47,290 bases of DNA from a virus. A program made the translations under genes and the position numbers. Below the pieces are notes generated by a model. That model saw nothing but the letters and a program-made list of their open reading frames with translations, searched no databases and was not told the DNA's origin. The DNA is taken from positions 1-47,290 of IMG/VR virus record IMGVR_UViG_3300029319_006496, one strand, 5' to 3'. Position 1 is the first letter of the stretch. Every line of letters begins with the position of its first letter. Positions 1 to 8,842 of this stretch are shown here, piece after piece.

Positions 1-270
1 GATTTAAAACATATATTTTTTGATATGTGTGTGAATCAAGGTAGAGGAACAGCTGTAAAAATACTACAAAGAGCTATAAATGCTAAAGGTGGTGATTTAA
101 CGGTTGATGGTGGATTCGGACCAGGTACAAAAGCTGCTTTAGCAAAACATACACCTGAATTAGATAGAGTTCGTTGTTACAGATTAAAACACTATTATGA
201 TTTAGTGAATAAAAAACCCGAACAAGAGAGATTCATATTCGGTTGGTATAAAAGAGCACTTTCAGTCTAA
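1..270 (+). CDS. C-terminal part of GH108-type phage lysozyme (5' end outside window)
   Basis: The frame is open from base 1, so this is the last 89 residues of a longer gene; the ATG at 25 is internal. The visible part matches the C-terminal peptidoglycan-binding region (PG_binding_3) of glycoside hydrolase 108 lysozymes: FDMCVNQG followed by AVKILQRA, then a VDGGFGPGT motif and a closing YYDLV...FGWYKRAL segment. In this family the N-terminal half carries the catalytic Glu, which is not in view. The expected role is cleavage of host peptidoglycan, either for lysis or as a virion-associated enzyme. It ends 12 bases before the next gene. Family assignment is firm; activity cannot be judged from this fragment. 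Confidence 0.8.
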   Translation, partial: DLKHIFFDMCVNQGRGTAVKILQRAINAKGGDLTVDGGFGPGTKAALAKHTPELDRVRCYRLKHYYDLVNKKPEQERFIFGWYKRALSV

Positions 271-282
271 CAAGGAGTCGTA

Positions 283-3200
283 ATGAAAAAATTAACCGAA
301 TGGTTAGTTAAAGACTTAATCGAAGAAGATATTGAGATACCTGTAAATGTAGGTGATACTATATTGACGGGTAGATTCAAGAATAAAAAAACGATTGTTA
401 AATCAATCGGTAAAGACGAGCACGGTATGCCAACCATCAATGGTAAACAAGCAACTACATTCAGACTCAACAAAAAAGACGATACTAAAATAATCAATGC
501 TAGAAGAAAGAAACAAGAGAATATTAGTGAAGGTGTAAATGACCCAGGTATATTTAAAGCCGTATTCTTAGCTGGGGGTCCAGGTAGTGGTAAGACTTAT
601 GTAACAAAACAACTCTTTGGTATACCTGATAGATTTAATATCAGTATGACAGGTCTGAAGATGGTAAACTCTGATAAAGAGTTGAAATTTCTTTTAAATA
701 AGTTTGGTTTTGGTACCGATTTAGATAAAATGCCTAATGATTTATTTAATCAACTTACAAATCCAAAAGATAAAGATTATAGTGGATTAAGAGATTATAG
801 TAAAGAACTTACAAAACAAAGAATGAAACAATATCAAGATGGTAAGTTGGGTATGATTATAGATGGCACAGGACACGACTATGATAAACTTGCTAAAATG
901 AAAAAAGAACTTGAACAAGATGGTTATGATACATATATGGTTTTTGTAATAACTGATTTAGAAACAGCTCAAAAAAGAAATCAACAAAGAGACAGAATAC
1001 TACCACCAGATTTAGTAAAAAAATCTTGGACTGATGTTATGTCAAATGGTAGAGCTTTCAAGGCATTATTTAAAGGTAATATTTCCTATGTAGATAATAG
1101 TAAAACTTTAAATTATATGCAAGCTATGAGAAAGTTTGAAACGTTGATGAAAAAAGAAATCAGTAAATTTCTTAAAAAACCAATAAAAAATAAAATAGCA
1201 AAGGGTTGGATTAAAAAACAACAAATATTAAAACGAAAAGGTCTTTCAGAAGCACCAAGAGTACCTAGAAAAAAAGGTCAACATAGAGGTTCTAAATCAC
1301 ATTCAGATTTATACACGGATGAAAATCCAAAAGGTACTATAAAAGGTCTAAAGTTTGCTACCGTTAAAGATGCTCAAGCCTCAGTCAGTAAAATTAAAAA
1401 TAGTGGTCGTTCACACGCACATAAGATTCAAGCCGCTGTAGCTATGGAACAAAGAGCTCGAGAGATGGGTAAAACATCTCAAGCCGCTGTTTATCGTAGA
1501 TATATCAATCAAATGAAAAAGAAGACAAAAAAGAAAAACGAACAGGGTTTAGGTTCCAACAAGAAAGTCGTAGGTACAAACACTTATACTTTTGGACCTG
1601 ACTGGATACCTACAAGTCTAGGACAACGTAAAAAGATGAAACGTCTTCATCAAAAACTAAGTAGGTCAATAAGAGAAGATATGAATTATCAAATCGAAGA
1701 GTTTGATTGTGGATGTACTCATTTGTATGAATTAGAAAATATAGATGAAAAATGGACAAAAAAATACAAAAGAAGTATTGATTGTAATAATCCAAAAGGA
1801 TTTAGTCAACGAGCACATTGTCAAGGAAGAAAAAAACGTAAATCTGAATCATTAGTGGCTGCAGACGGAACAATAGCATCACCTAGTAGAAAAATGGTTA
1901 AGAAGATGAAAAAGAGAGGTAACACTTCAGTTCCTTATGGTAGTGGTTACAAAAAAGTAAACGAAGATAGAACTAAGATTAAAAAAGTAGTTGGTATTTA
2001 TGGTGGTAGATTTCAACCATTTGGTCCTCATCATAAAAAAACTTACGATTGGTTAAAGTCAAGAGTTGATGATGCCTATATAACTACATCCGATATAAAA
2101 CAACCACCACGACATCCTATGAACTTCAATGAAAAAGTTCGTCATATGGTAAAAATGGGTATTCCTAAAAATCGCATTGTAAAAGAAAAATCACCTTACG
2201 TGGCTACAAACGTTTTGAAAAAGTATGATGAGAAGACAACAGCTGTTATCTATATATTTGGAGCTAAAGATGCTGGTAGACTTAAAGGTGGTAAATATTT
2301 TAAAGATTATAACAAGAACCTAGGTAACATTTTAGGATACAAAGAACACGGATATATTCTTACAGCTCCTCACGTGTCAGTAAAGGTCGGGGGTAAAGAA
2401 GTGAGTGGAACCGTAATGAGACAATTACTCGGTTCACCTGATTATGAAAAAGACAGAAAAAAATTATTTAAACAAGCTTTCGGTTACTTTAATCAAGGTA
2501 TTTTTAATATGATGACCAACAAGTTTAAAAAACTATTTGAGTCTTTCGATAAGTTTCTTTCTAAAAATAATATACAAGATATAATAAAGGAAAGTAGTCT
2601 GACCGTTGGTTCACCTGTTGATGACGGACCTCCTATTTTCTATAAAGGATTCAATGAATACGAAACTGAAAGTAAAAAATGGATTGAATCGATGTATCAA
2701 GACACTGGTTGGGAAATTGTTGATTATATTTTGAGTCCTAATGCATTAAGTCCTAGTTATGATTATACACTAAAGTATTCGATAGTACCAGCAGTATCAT
2801 TTACAGAAAAATCAAAATACGAACAACACATAAATAACGTAGTGTTACGAAATGTTGGTTATGAAGTAGTAAAGTGGATGGGATTGGATGATAAAGGTGT
2901 ACACGTTGACGCTCCCCCTTTACCTGGTGCTGACGGAGGAACTGAAAATACAGATTTAAAAGAAAGAATTAATCTAAATGATGAAGTATCTTTATTGATT
3001 GAAGGAGGAGCATACGGACATATGGACCATCCTTTTGATGATAAAAATCTTACATTTTCAGATTTAAAACAGATAATTATTAACGGACTCGGTGGTAAAT
3101 TAAACCGAGAAGATAATGTTACAGAGAAACTTGATGGTCAAAACTTAATGGTTTCTTGGGTAAATGGTAAATTGGTTACAGCTAGAAACAAAGGTCAACT

Positions 3201-4224
3201 CAAAAACTTCGGAGCGACAGCAATGGACACTGCAGGTGTAGCGTCTAAGTTTGCTGGTCGTGGTGATATTAAGAATGCTTTTGTTTTTGCTATGAAAGAT
3301 TTAAGTAAGTCTGTCGGTAAGTTATCAGATGCTCAAAAAGAAAAAGTTTTTGGTAATGGTAAACGATGGATGAATTTAGAGGTTATATATCCAAAATCAG
3401 CTAATGTGATTGATTATGATAAATCAGAAATTATATTTCACGGTACTTTAGAGTATGATGAAAGTGGTACTGCAATAGGTCAACCAGCAGACTCAGCTCG
3501 TATGTTAGCAGGTATGATTAAACAAGTGAATCAAAATGTTCAAAAAACTTACAATATTGGAAAACCTCAGTTTTTAACCGTACCAAAAGTACAAAATTTT
3601 GGTAAAAAGAAAAGAGGATATTTAAACCGACTAAATAAATTACAAAAACAATTTAATTTAAAAGACAATGACACATTAGCTAAATATCACCAGTCATTTT
3701 GGGAAGAGTTTATATTTAATGCATCAAAACAATACAATTATAAGATACCAAATAGGGTTTTAATCAATTTAACAAAGAGGTGGGCTTTCTTTGACAAGTC
3801 ATATAAGATACCTACGATGAAAAAAGACATTAAAAACAAAAAATTTCTTGATTGGGCTCTATCATTTGATAAAAATGACCATCAAAAATGGGTAAAAGAC
3901 AATATGAAACCTTTTGAGGTATTGTTTTTCGATGTAGGAGCTGAAATATTAAAAAATATAGGTGGATTTTTATCAGTATCACCAGATAAAGCAGTTCAAC
4001 GTATCAGAAAAGATGTGATAAATGCTATATCAGTAGTGAAAAAGAGTAAAGATGTTAAAAAAATAGAAACTTTAAAGAATCAAGTTGACAAATTGAATAA
4101 AATCGGAGGATTATCTTCGATTGTACCATCAGAGGGAATAGTTTTTAAGTATAAAGGTAAAACATATAAGTTTACAGGTGCTTTTGCACCCATAAATCAA
4201 ATTTTAGGGTTATTAAATTTTTAG
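283..4224 (+). CDS. Multidomain P-loop kinase / HIGH-type nucleotidyltransferase / nucleic-acid ligase-like fusion protein
   Basis: 1313 residues, ATG after AAGGAG. Three nucleotide-handling modules are visible. (1) A P-loop kinase of the zeta-toxin/polynucleotide-kinase type at about 85-290, with Walker A GGPGSGKT at 98-105 and a IIDGTG strand at 192-197. (2) A cytidylyltransferase/NMNAT-like domain at about 567-720, with GRFQPFGPHH (575-584, HIGH motif) and SGTVMR (708-713). (3) A ligase-like domain at about 910-1313, with KLDG (949-952, motif I with candidate adenylated Lys949), NLEVIYP (1031-1037), EGIVFK (1284-1289) and KFTG (1296-1299). The linker at 325-560 is Lys/Arg-rich and contains CNNPKGFSQRAHCQGRKKR, a segment I recognise from other phage and giant-virus proteins. 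Nucleic-acid end healing and sealing is the natural guess; a NAD-linked role is possible. No homologue with proven function is known to me. Confidence 0.8.
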   Translation: MKKLTEWLVKDLIEEDIEIPVNVGDTILTGRFKNKKTIVKSIGKDEHGMPTINGKQATTFRLNKKDDTKIINARRKKQENISEGVNDPGIFKAVFLAGGPGSGKTYVTKQLFGIPDRFNISMTGLKMVNSDKELKFLLNKFGFGTDLDKMPNDLFNQLTNPKDKDYSGLRDYSKELTKQRMKQYQDGKLGMIIDGTGHDYDKLAKMKKELEQDGYDTYMVFVITDLETAQKRNQQRDRILPPDLVKKSWTDVMSNGRAFKALFKGNISYVDNSKTLNYMQAMRKFETLMKKEISKFLKKPIKNKIAKGWIKKQQILKRKGLSEAPRVPRKKGQHRGSKSHSDLYTDENPKGTIKGLKFATVKDAQASVSKIKNSGRSHAHKIQAAVAMEQRAREMGKTSQAAVYRRYINQMKKKTKKKNEQGLGSNKKVVGTNTYTFGPDWIPTSLGQRKKMKRLHQKLSRSIREDMNYQIEEFDCGCTHLYELENIDEKWTKKYKRSIDCNNPKGFSQRAHCQGRKKRKSESLVAADGTIASPSRKMVKKMKKRGNTSVPYGSGYKKVNEDRTKIKKVVGIYGGRFQPFGPHHKKTYDWLKSRVDDAYITTSDIKQPPRHPMNFNEKVRHMVKMGIPKNRIVKEKSPYVATNVLKKYDEKTTAVIYIFGAKDAGRLKGGKYFKDYNKNLGNILGYKEHGYILTAPHVSVKVGGKEVSGTVMRQLLGSPDYEKDRKKLFKQAFGYFNQGIFNMMTNKFKKLFESFDKFLSKNNIQDIIKESSLTVGSPVDDGPPIFYKGFNEYETESKKWIESMYQDTGWEIVDYILSPNALSPSYDYTLKYSIVPAVSFTEKSKYEQHINNVVLRNVGYEVVKWMGLDDKGVHVDAPPLPGADGGTENTDLKERINLNDEVSLLIEGGAYGHMDHPFDDKNLTFSDLKQIIINGLGGKLNREDNVTEKLDGQNLMVSWVNGKLVTARNKGQLKNFGATAMDTAGVASKFAGRGDIKNAFVFAMKDLSKSVGKLSDAQKEKVFGNGKRWMNLEVIYPKSANVIDYDKSEIIFHGTLEYDESGTAIGQPADSARMLAGMIKQVNQNVQKTYNIGKPQFLTVPKVQNFGKKKRGYLNRLNKLQKQFNLKDNDTLAKYHQSFWEEFIFNASKQYNYKIPNRVLINLTKRWAFFDKSYKIPTMKKDIKNKKFLDWALSFDKNDHQKWVKDNMKPFEVLFFDVGAEILKNIGGFLSVSPDKAVQRIRKDVINAISVVKKSKDVKKIETLKNQVDKLNKIGGLSSIVPSEGIVFKYKGKTYKFTGAFAPINQILGLLNF

Positions 4225-4232
4225 GAGTAGTT

Positions 4233-4757
4233 ATGGCAGGCTATAGTAAAGAGAATAAACGTCAAAATGACGCTTTACAATCAATTTTAAGAGGAGGAAC
4301 ACCTGAACAAAAAATTCAAGTAGGTTATACGGGAAAAAAACAGAAATCAGGTGACCAAATAGACAGATTATCTGATATAATGAAGGAAGCTCGGATGCCT
4401 TGGTTCTGTCCTAAGTGTGAAAAGGTTATGAAACATAGAATGGACAACAAAACTTGGGCTCTGTACAATCATTGTTTTGATTGTCAGATAAAATTAGAAA
4501 ATAAGATGAGAATTGATGGAACTTACGATGAATGGAAAGAAAATAACATCAAAGAGAGTAAGTTAGCCTATATTAAAGACCAAAGAGCTCAAATTAAAGA
4601 ATTTAAAGAACAAAATACACCAGAGTTCTTTGAACAATTCAGACCTGACGGATATTCAGTTGATAAAGACAAATGGACAATGAATGCTGAAGAGATGAAC
4701 AAAAAAGCCGATGAATATTTAGAATTTTTAGATAAATTAGAGGAATCTCTAGTTTAA
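4233..4757 (+). CDS. Conserved zinc-ribbon protein, function unknown
   Basis: 174 residues, ATG preceded by GGAG and nine bases after the big fusion gene. A zinc ribbon is formed by CPKC (about residues 59-62) and HCFDC (about 80-84), with the block MPWFCPKCEKVMKHRMD in front. A charged helical segment follows, with coiled-coil-like Glu/Lys content (about 100-170). I recognise the general block from marine T4-like phages but know no function. It sits at the start of the packaging genes, so a small-terminase or packaging-accessory role is possible but unproven. Confidence 0.7.
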   Translation: MAGYSKENKRQNDALQSILRGGTPEQKIQVGYTGKKQKSGDQIDRLSDIMKEARMPWFCPKCEKVMKHRMDNKTWALYNHCFDCQIKLENKMRIDGTYDEWKENNIKESKLAYIKDQRAQIKEFKEQNTPEFFEQFRPDGYSVDKDKWTMNAEEMNKKADEYLEFLDKLEESLV

Positions 4758-4770
4758 CATATTTATATAC
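4758..4770 (+). promoter_or_regulatory. ATATTTAT element, probable late promoter
   Basis: CATATTTATATAC lies in the 23-base gap before the ATG at 4781. It is one of a set of near-identical elements found in intergenic gaps of this window, which suggests a phage sigma-factor (gp55-like) recognition box. Experimental start sites are unknown. Confidence 0.4.
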
Positions 4771-4780
4771 AGGAAGATAG

Positions 4781-5050
4781 ATGATTCAAGATAAAGAAGT
4801 TTACGTAATAAGAGGAAAAGAACTCAAAGACTTAGTTTCATTATTATCTGACCTAAAATTTGTAGCACTTGAGTACGCTAAAACAAATCAAACAGAAATG
4901 GATGAAACTGAAAAAATTTATGACGATATGATTGATAGTATGCTACAATCAAAATTATTTAAGACATTTAATTATGAAGATTTACAACAAGAATTTTCAT
5001 TTAATGAATTACTTAAAAATGCCGGTTTAAAAATACAAAGGAGAAACTAA
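4781..5050 (+). CDS. Small acidic protein upstream of terminase, function unknown
   Basis: 89 residues, start ATG after AGGAAG. It is predicted to be largely helical, with an acidic middle (MDETEKIYDDMIDSML) and no recognisable motif. It lies directly after a probable late promoter and its stop (TAA, 5048-5050) touches the next ATG, so it is co-translated with the following genes. Position just ahead of the large terminase would suit a small terminase subunit, but at 89 residues it is much shorter than T4 gp16 and I see no sequence support. Confidence 0.6.
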   Translation: MIQDKEVYVIRGKELKDLVSLLSDLKFVALEYAKTNQTEMDETEKIYDDMIDSMLQSKLFKTFNYEDLQQEFSFNELLKNAGLKIQRRN

Positions 5051-5344
5051 ATGGCAGAGACAACACGAGGTTCCGGAATAAGAACAGACGTATCAAGTCG
5101 TAGTCCAAGAGCTTTCGTACCAGCAGCTAAATACAATAAAATAGTTGAGTTTGGTGCAGGTGATTACTACCTATCTGGTTCAAATGGAGGTTCACAAGGA
5201 TTCATAGTACAGACAGCAGGTACAACGGTTCTTCATCCAGTCGAAGGTGCCCCAATTAATGCTAGTGCTATAAATGCTAAAGAAGTTTACGAAATAGGAC
5301 TTAGTAGAATCACTGGAAGCGGAACGGTATCTGTATTATACTAA
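5051..5344 (+). CDS. Small Gly/Ser-rich putative virion protein
   Basis: 97 residues, ATG immediately following the previous stop, with AGGAG just upstream. The sequence is rich in Gly, Ser, Ala and Thr and looks beta-structured (GAGDYYLSGSNGG, ITGSGTVSVLY), as in small head-decoration or fibre-like proteins. There are no catalytic motifs. It precedes the large terminase by one base. Structural role is inferred from composition and neighbours only. Confidence 0.6.
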   Translation: MAETTRGSGIRTDVSSRSPRAFVPAAKYNKIVEFGAGDYYLSGSNGGSQGFIVQTAGTTVLHPVEGAPINASAINAKEVYEIGLSRITGSGTVSVLY

Positions 5345-5345
5345 T

Positions 5346-6929
5346 ATGGATAGAAATTCAAAAGGACAACTTAAAGATGTAATCAAACAGGAGTATGTAA
5401 AGTGTGCTTCTGACCCTGTTTACTTTTTAAAAAAGTATTGTATGATACAACACCCTATTAAGGGTAAAGTTCCTTTTTCATTATACGACTTTCAAGAGAA
5501 GACCGTTGGAGAATTTGTAAATAATAGATTTAATATTATTTTGAAAGCTCGTCAGTTAGGTATAAGTACCTTAACAGCTGGTTACTCTTTATGGATGATG
5601 ACGTTTCACCAAGATAAAAACATCTTGGTTATAGCTACAAAACAAGAAGTAGCAAAAAACTTGGTAACAAAGGTTCGTGTAATGCATGCTAACTTACCAA
5701 GTTGGTTAAAACAACCTTGTGTTGAAGATAACAAATTGAGTTTACGATACAAGAATGGTTCTCAGATAAAAGCTGTTTCAAGTGGTGAGGATAGTGGTCG
5801 TTCAGAAGCTCTGTCTTTATTAATACTTGATGAGGCAGCTTTTATTGATAAAATAGATGGTATATGGGCAGCAGCTTCTCAGACTTTATCAACTGGAGGT
5901 CAATGTATCGCTCTCTCAACACCTAATGGTGTTGGTAATTGGTTTCATAGAACTTGGATGGACGCTGAAGACCATTTAAATGATTTTAATTTTATTAAAT
6001 TACACTGGACGGTACATCCTGATAGAGAACAAGAATGGAGAGAAGAACAAGATACACTATTGGGTCCTTCATTAGCTGCTCAAGAATGTGATTGTGATTT
6101 TATCACTTCAGGTCAAAGTGTAGTTGATGGTATTATACTTGAAGAGTATAGAGAAAAACAAGTTAAAGAACCAATTGAAAAACGAGGTATTGACTCAAAT
6201 GTTTGGATATGGGAACCTCCTAACTACACAAAAGATTATGTCGTTTGTGCTGACGTAAGTCGTGGTGATAGTACAGATTACTCAGCCTTTCATATATTGG
6301 ACGTAGAGACTTTAGAACAAGTAGCTGAATACAAAGGTAGAATGTCTACGAGAGATTATGGTAATCTATTAGTTAATATAGCGACTGAATACAATAATGC
6401 TTTATTAGTGATTGAGAACAACAATATAGGTTGGGCTACAATTCAACAAGTCATTGATAGAGAGTATGAAAATTTATTTTATATGAGTAAAGATTTACAA
6501 GTTGTTGATGTACATAGACAAATTAATAATAAAATAAATAGAATGGAAAAACAACTTGTACCAGGATTCACAATCACATCTAAAACGAGACCTTTAGTAG
6601 TCTCTAAGTTAGAAGAATTTTTTAGAGAAAGGGCTGTTACGGTTCATTCTCAAAGATTGATTGATGAATTATTTGTATTTATTTATAATGGTAGCAGAGC
6701 AGAAGCAATGTCAGGATATAATGATGACTTAGTTATGTCTTTTGCTATGGGTTTATGGATAAGAGAGACAGCTCTCAGATTAAGAGCTGAAGGAATAGAA
6801 TTACAAAAGAAAGCAATGAATAGTATATCATCAAACCAAGGTGTATATACACCAACAAATAACCAGAATGATTCTTGGAAATGGGAAACAGGTAAAAAAC
6901 AAGAATCATTAGAGTGGTTAATTAATTAA
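5346..6929 (+). CDS. 17: Large terminase subunit (T4 gp17-like ATPase-nuclease)
   Basis: 527 residues. The packaging motor that pumps DNA into the prohead and cuts the concatemer. ATPase domain: Q-motif DFQ at about 48-50, Walker-A-like ARQLGIST at 68-75, Walker B with catalytic Glu in LLILDEAAF (158-166), and coupling motif STPNG (191-195). Nuclease domain, RNase H fold: acidic residues in CADVSRGDSTDY (Asp303), VIENNN (Glu357) and YNDDLV (Asp460/461). T4 gp17 is 610 residues, so this is a compact version. No convincing Shine-Dalgarno precedes the ATG, which lies one base after the upstream stop; initiation may depend on re-initiation from that gene. Confidence 0.95.
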   Translation: MDRNSKGQLKDVIKQEYVKCASDPVYFLKKYCMIQHPIKGKVPFSLYDFQEKTVGEFVNNRFNIILKARQLGISTLTAGYSLWMMTFHQDKNILVIATKQEVAKNLVTKVRVMHANLPSWLKQPCVEDNKLSLRYKNGSQIKAVSSGEDSGRSEALSLLILDEAAFIDKIDGIWAAASQTLSTGGQCIALSTPNGVGNWFHRTWMDAEDHLNDFNFIKLHWTVHPDREQEWREEQDTLLGPSLAAQECDCDFITSGQSVVDGIILEEYREKQVKEPIEKRGIDSNVWIWEPPNYTKDYVVCADVSRGDSTDYSAFHILDVETLEQVAEYKGRMSTRDYGNLLVNIATEYNNALLVIENNNIGWATIQQVIDREYENLFYMSKDLQVVDVHRQINNKINRMEKQLVPGFTITSKTRPLVVSKLEEFFRERAVTVHSQRLIDELFVFIYNGSRAEAMSGYNDDLVMSFAMGLWIRETALRLRAEGIELQKKAMNSISSNQGVYTPTNNQNDSWKWETGKKQESLEWLIN

Positions 6930-6940
6930 AGAGGTAAAAA

Positions 6941-8782
6941 ATGGCTGACACAGGCTTAAGAAGTAGATTATTAAGACTTTTTTCTACAAACGTAGTAGTG
7001 AGAAATGTAGGAGGTAAAAAACTCAAAGTATCAGACACGAGTCGTACTCAAGCATATCAGAAAAGTAATCTAATCGATAGGTATCAAAAAATATTTACAG
7101 GTGTAGGATTAAGTGGTTACTCAGACGCTCTAATGACTAAGACGATGAGACTGAACTTGTTTAAAGATTATGAGTCTATGGATAGTGATGCTATAATTTC
7201 CTCAGCCCTTGACATTTATGCTGACGAATCTACGATGAAATCAGAATACGGTGATGTTTTAGAAATCAAAACTGATAATGACCAGATAAGAGAAATATTA
7301 CATAATTTGTTTTATGATGTAGTGAATATTGAATTTAATTTATGGCCTTGGGTTCGTAATATGTGTAAGTATGGTGATTTCTTTTTGAAATTAGAGATTG
7401 ATGATAAGTATGGTATTACAAATGTTGTACCTCTTTCAGTTTATGATACATCAAGAATTGAAGGAATCGACCCTGAGAATCCTGAATATGTTAAATTTTT
7501 AGTTGAATCAACTACAAGTGAACATAGATATAAAGCTGAACGTTCCTCAACAAGAACTGAGTATGAAAACTACGAGATAGCTCACTTTAGATTATTATCA
7601 GATTCAAATTATTTACCTTATGGTAAGTCTCAAATCGAGGGAGGTAGAAAAACTTGGAAACAAGTAACATTGATGGAAGACGCTATGATGATTCATAGAA
7701 TTATGAGAGCTCCTGAAAAAAGAATTTTTAAACTTGATATAGGTAATATACCTCCCGCTGAAGTTGATAATTATATGCAAAAGGTTATCAATAAGATGAA
7801 AAAAGCTCCTGTTGTTGATGAAGATACAGGTGATTACAACTTACGATACAATATGCAAAACATTACAGAAGACTTCTTCTTACCCGTTCGAGGTGGTGAT
7901 AGTGGTACAGGTATTGAATCATTACCAGGTTTGACTTATGAGGCTACAGAAGACATTGAGTATCTTAAAAATAAGTTATTATCATCTCTTAGAATACCTA
8001 AAGCGTTTTTAGGATTTGAAGAAAATGTTGGTTCTAAAGCAACTTTAGCTGCTGAAGATGTAAGATTTGCTCGTACAATAGAAAGAATACAAAGAATAGC
8101 TATAAGTGAGTTAACAAAAATGGCTATCGTTCATTTGTATGCTCAAGGGTATCAAGATGCTGATTTAGTTAATTTTGAACTTGCTTTGACAAGTCCCTCA
8201 ACAATATATGAACAAGAAAAGATTGAACTATGGAATAGTAAGACCAGTTTAGCTTCTTCGATGTTACAAGATGGACTTGTGTCTTCAGAATGGATTTATA
8301 AAAATGTATTTGGTTTTACTGAGGAACAAATCAAAGAAGAAGATGATAATATAGCCTTTGATTACAAACAAAAGTTTAGACGTTCTCAGATTGAGAATGA
8401 AGGTAACGACCCAGCTAAATCAGGTGAAGCAAAAGGTACACCATCAGATATGGCAATGGGAAGAACAGGACACGAATTAGACGATAAGGGAGGAGCACCA
8501 GAAGGTGGATTCGAAGGAGCAGGAAGACCGAAAGAACCTAACAAGTATGGAAAAGATAGTGGTGCTCGAGGTAGAGACCCATTAGGAGCTCACGATATGA
8601 AGAAAGGTGGTAGCGGAGCACCTAAATACGGTAGACCACTAGCTCTAGCTCACTATGATGCCTTGAAAAAATCGATGAATTTTAATAAAGTTGATACAAA
8701 AATTATCACGGAAACTTCTGAAGTTGAAAAAGAGTATAAGGATGAGGTAACTTCTTTAACTAAAGACACTTCAAATGAATAA
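6941..8782 (+). CDS. 20: Portal vertex protein (T4 gp20-like)
   Basis: 613 residues, ATG after AGAGG. Forms the dodecameric portal ring through which DNA enters and to which neck and tail bind. Family-typical blocks include DSDAIISSALDIYADES near residue 80, the wing/stem region KTWKQVTLMEDAMMIHRIMRAPEKR (about 238-262) and a LPGLTYEATEDIEYLKNKLL stretch (about 328-347) leading to RIPKAFLGFEE. The last roughly 130 residues form a Gly- and charge-rich, low-complexity tail (about 490-560), longer than in T4 gp20 (524 residues). It stands between the terminase and the prohead protease genes, as expected for a T4-type head module. Confidence 0.93.
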   Translation: MADTGLRSRLLRLFSTNVVVRNVGGKKLKVSDTSRTQAYQKSNLIDRYQKIFTGVGLSGYSDALMTKTMRLNLFKDYESMDSDAIISSALDIYADESTMKSEYGDVLEIKTDNDQIREILHNLFYDVVNIEFNLWPWVRNMCKYGDFFLKLEIDDKYGITNVVPLSVYDTSRIEGIDPENPEYVKFLVESTTSEHRYKAERSSTRTEYENYEIAHFRLLSDSNYLPYGKSQIEGGRKTWKQVTLMEDAMMIHRIMRAPEKRIFKLDIGNIPPAEVDNYMQKVINKMKKAPVVDEDTGDYNLRYNMQNITEDFFLPVRGGDSGTGIESLPGLTYEATEDIEYLKNKLLSSLRIPKAFLGFEENVGSKATLAAEDVRFARTIERIQRIAISELTKMAIVHLYAQGYQDADLVNFELALTSPSTIYEQEKIELWNSKTSLASSMLQDGLVSSEWIYKNVFGFTEEQIKEEDDNIAFDYKQKFRRSQIENEGNDPAKSGEAKGTPSDMAMGRTGHELDDKGGAPEGGFEGAGRPKEPNKYGKDSGARGRDPLGAHDMKKGGSGAPKYGRPLALAHYDALKKSMNFNKVDTKIITETSEVEKEYKDEVTSLTKDTSNE

Positions 8783-8795
8783 TTATTATTTAACT

Positions 8796-8810
8796 TTATA
8801 TTTATTTATG
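8796..8810 (+). promoter_or_regulatory. ATATTTAT element, probable late promoter
   Basis: TTATATTTATTTATG lies in the gap between the portal stop and the next gene and matches the other intergenic ATATTTAT elements. It is placed about 33 bases before the ATG at 8843. Confidence 0.4.
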
Positions 8811-8842
8811 ACAAAATATATAATGAAATGGAGTATTATATA

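Noticed and set aside
8828-8842. Upstream start for the gene after the portal
   Set aside because: The GGAG site falls inside this extension and is positioned for the ATG at 8843 instead.
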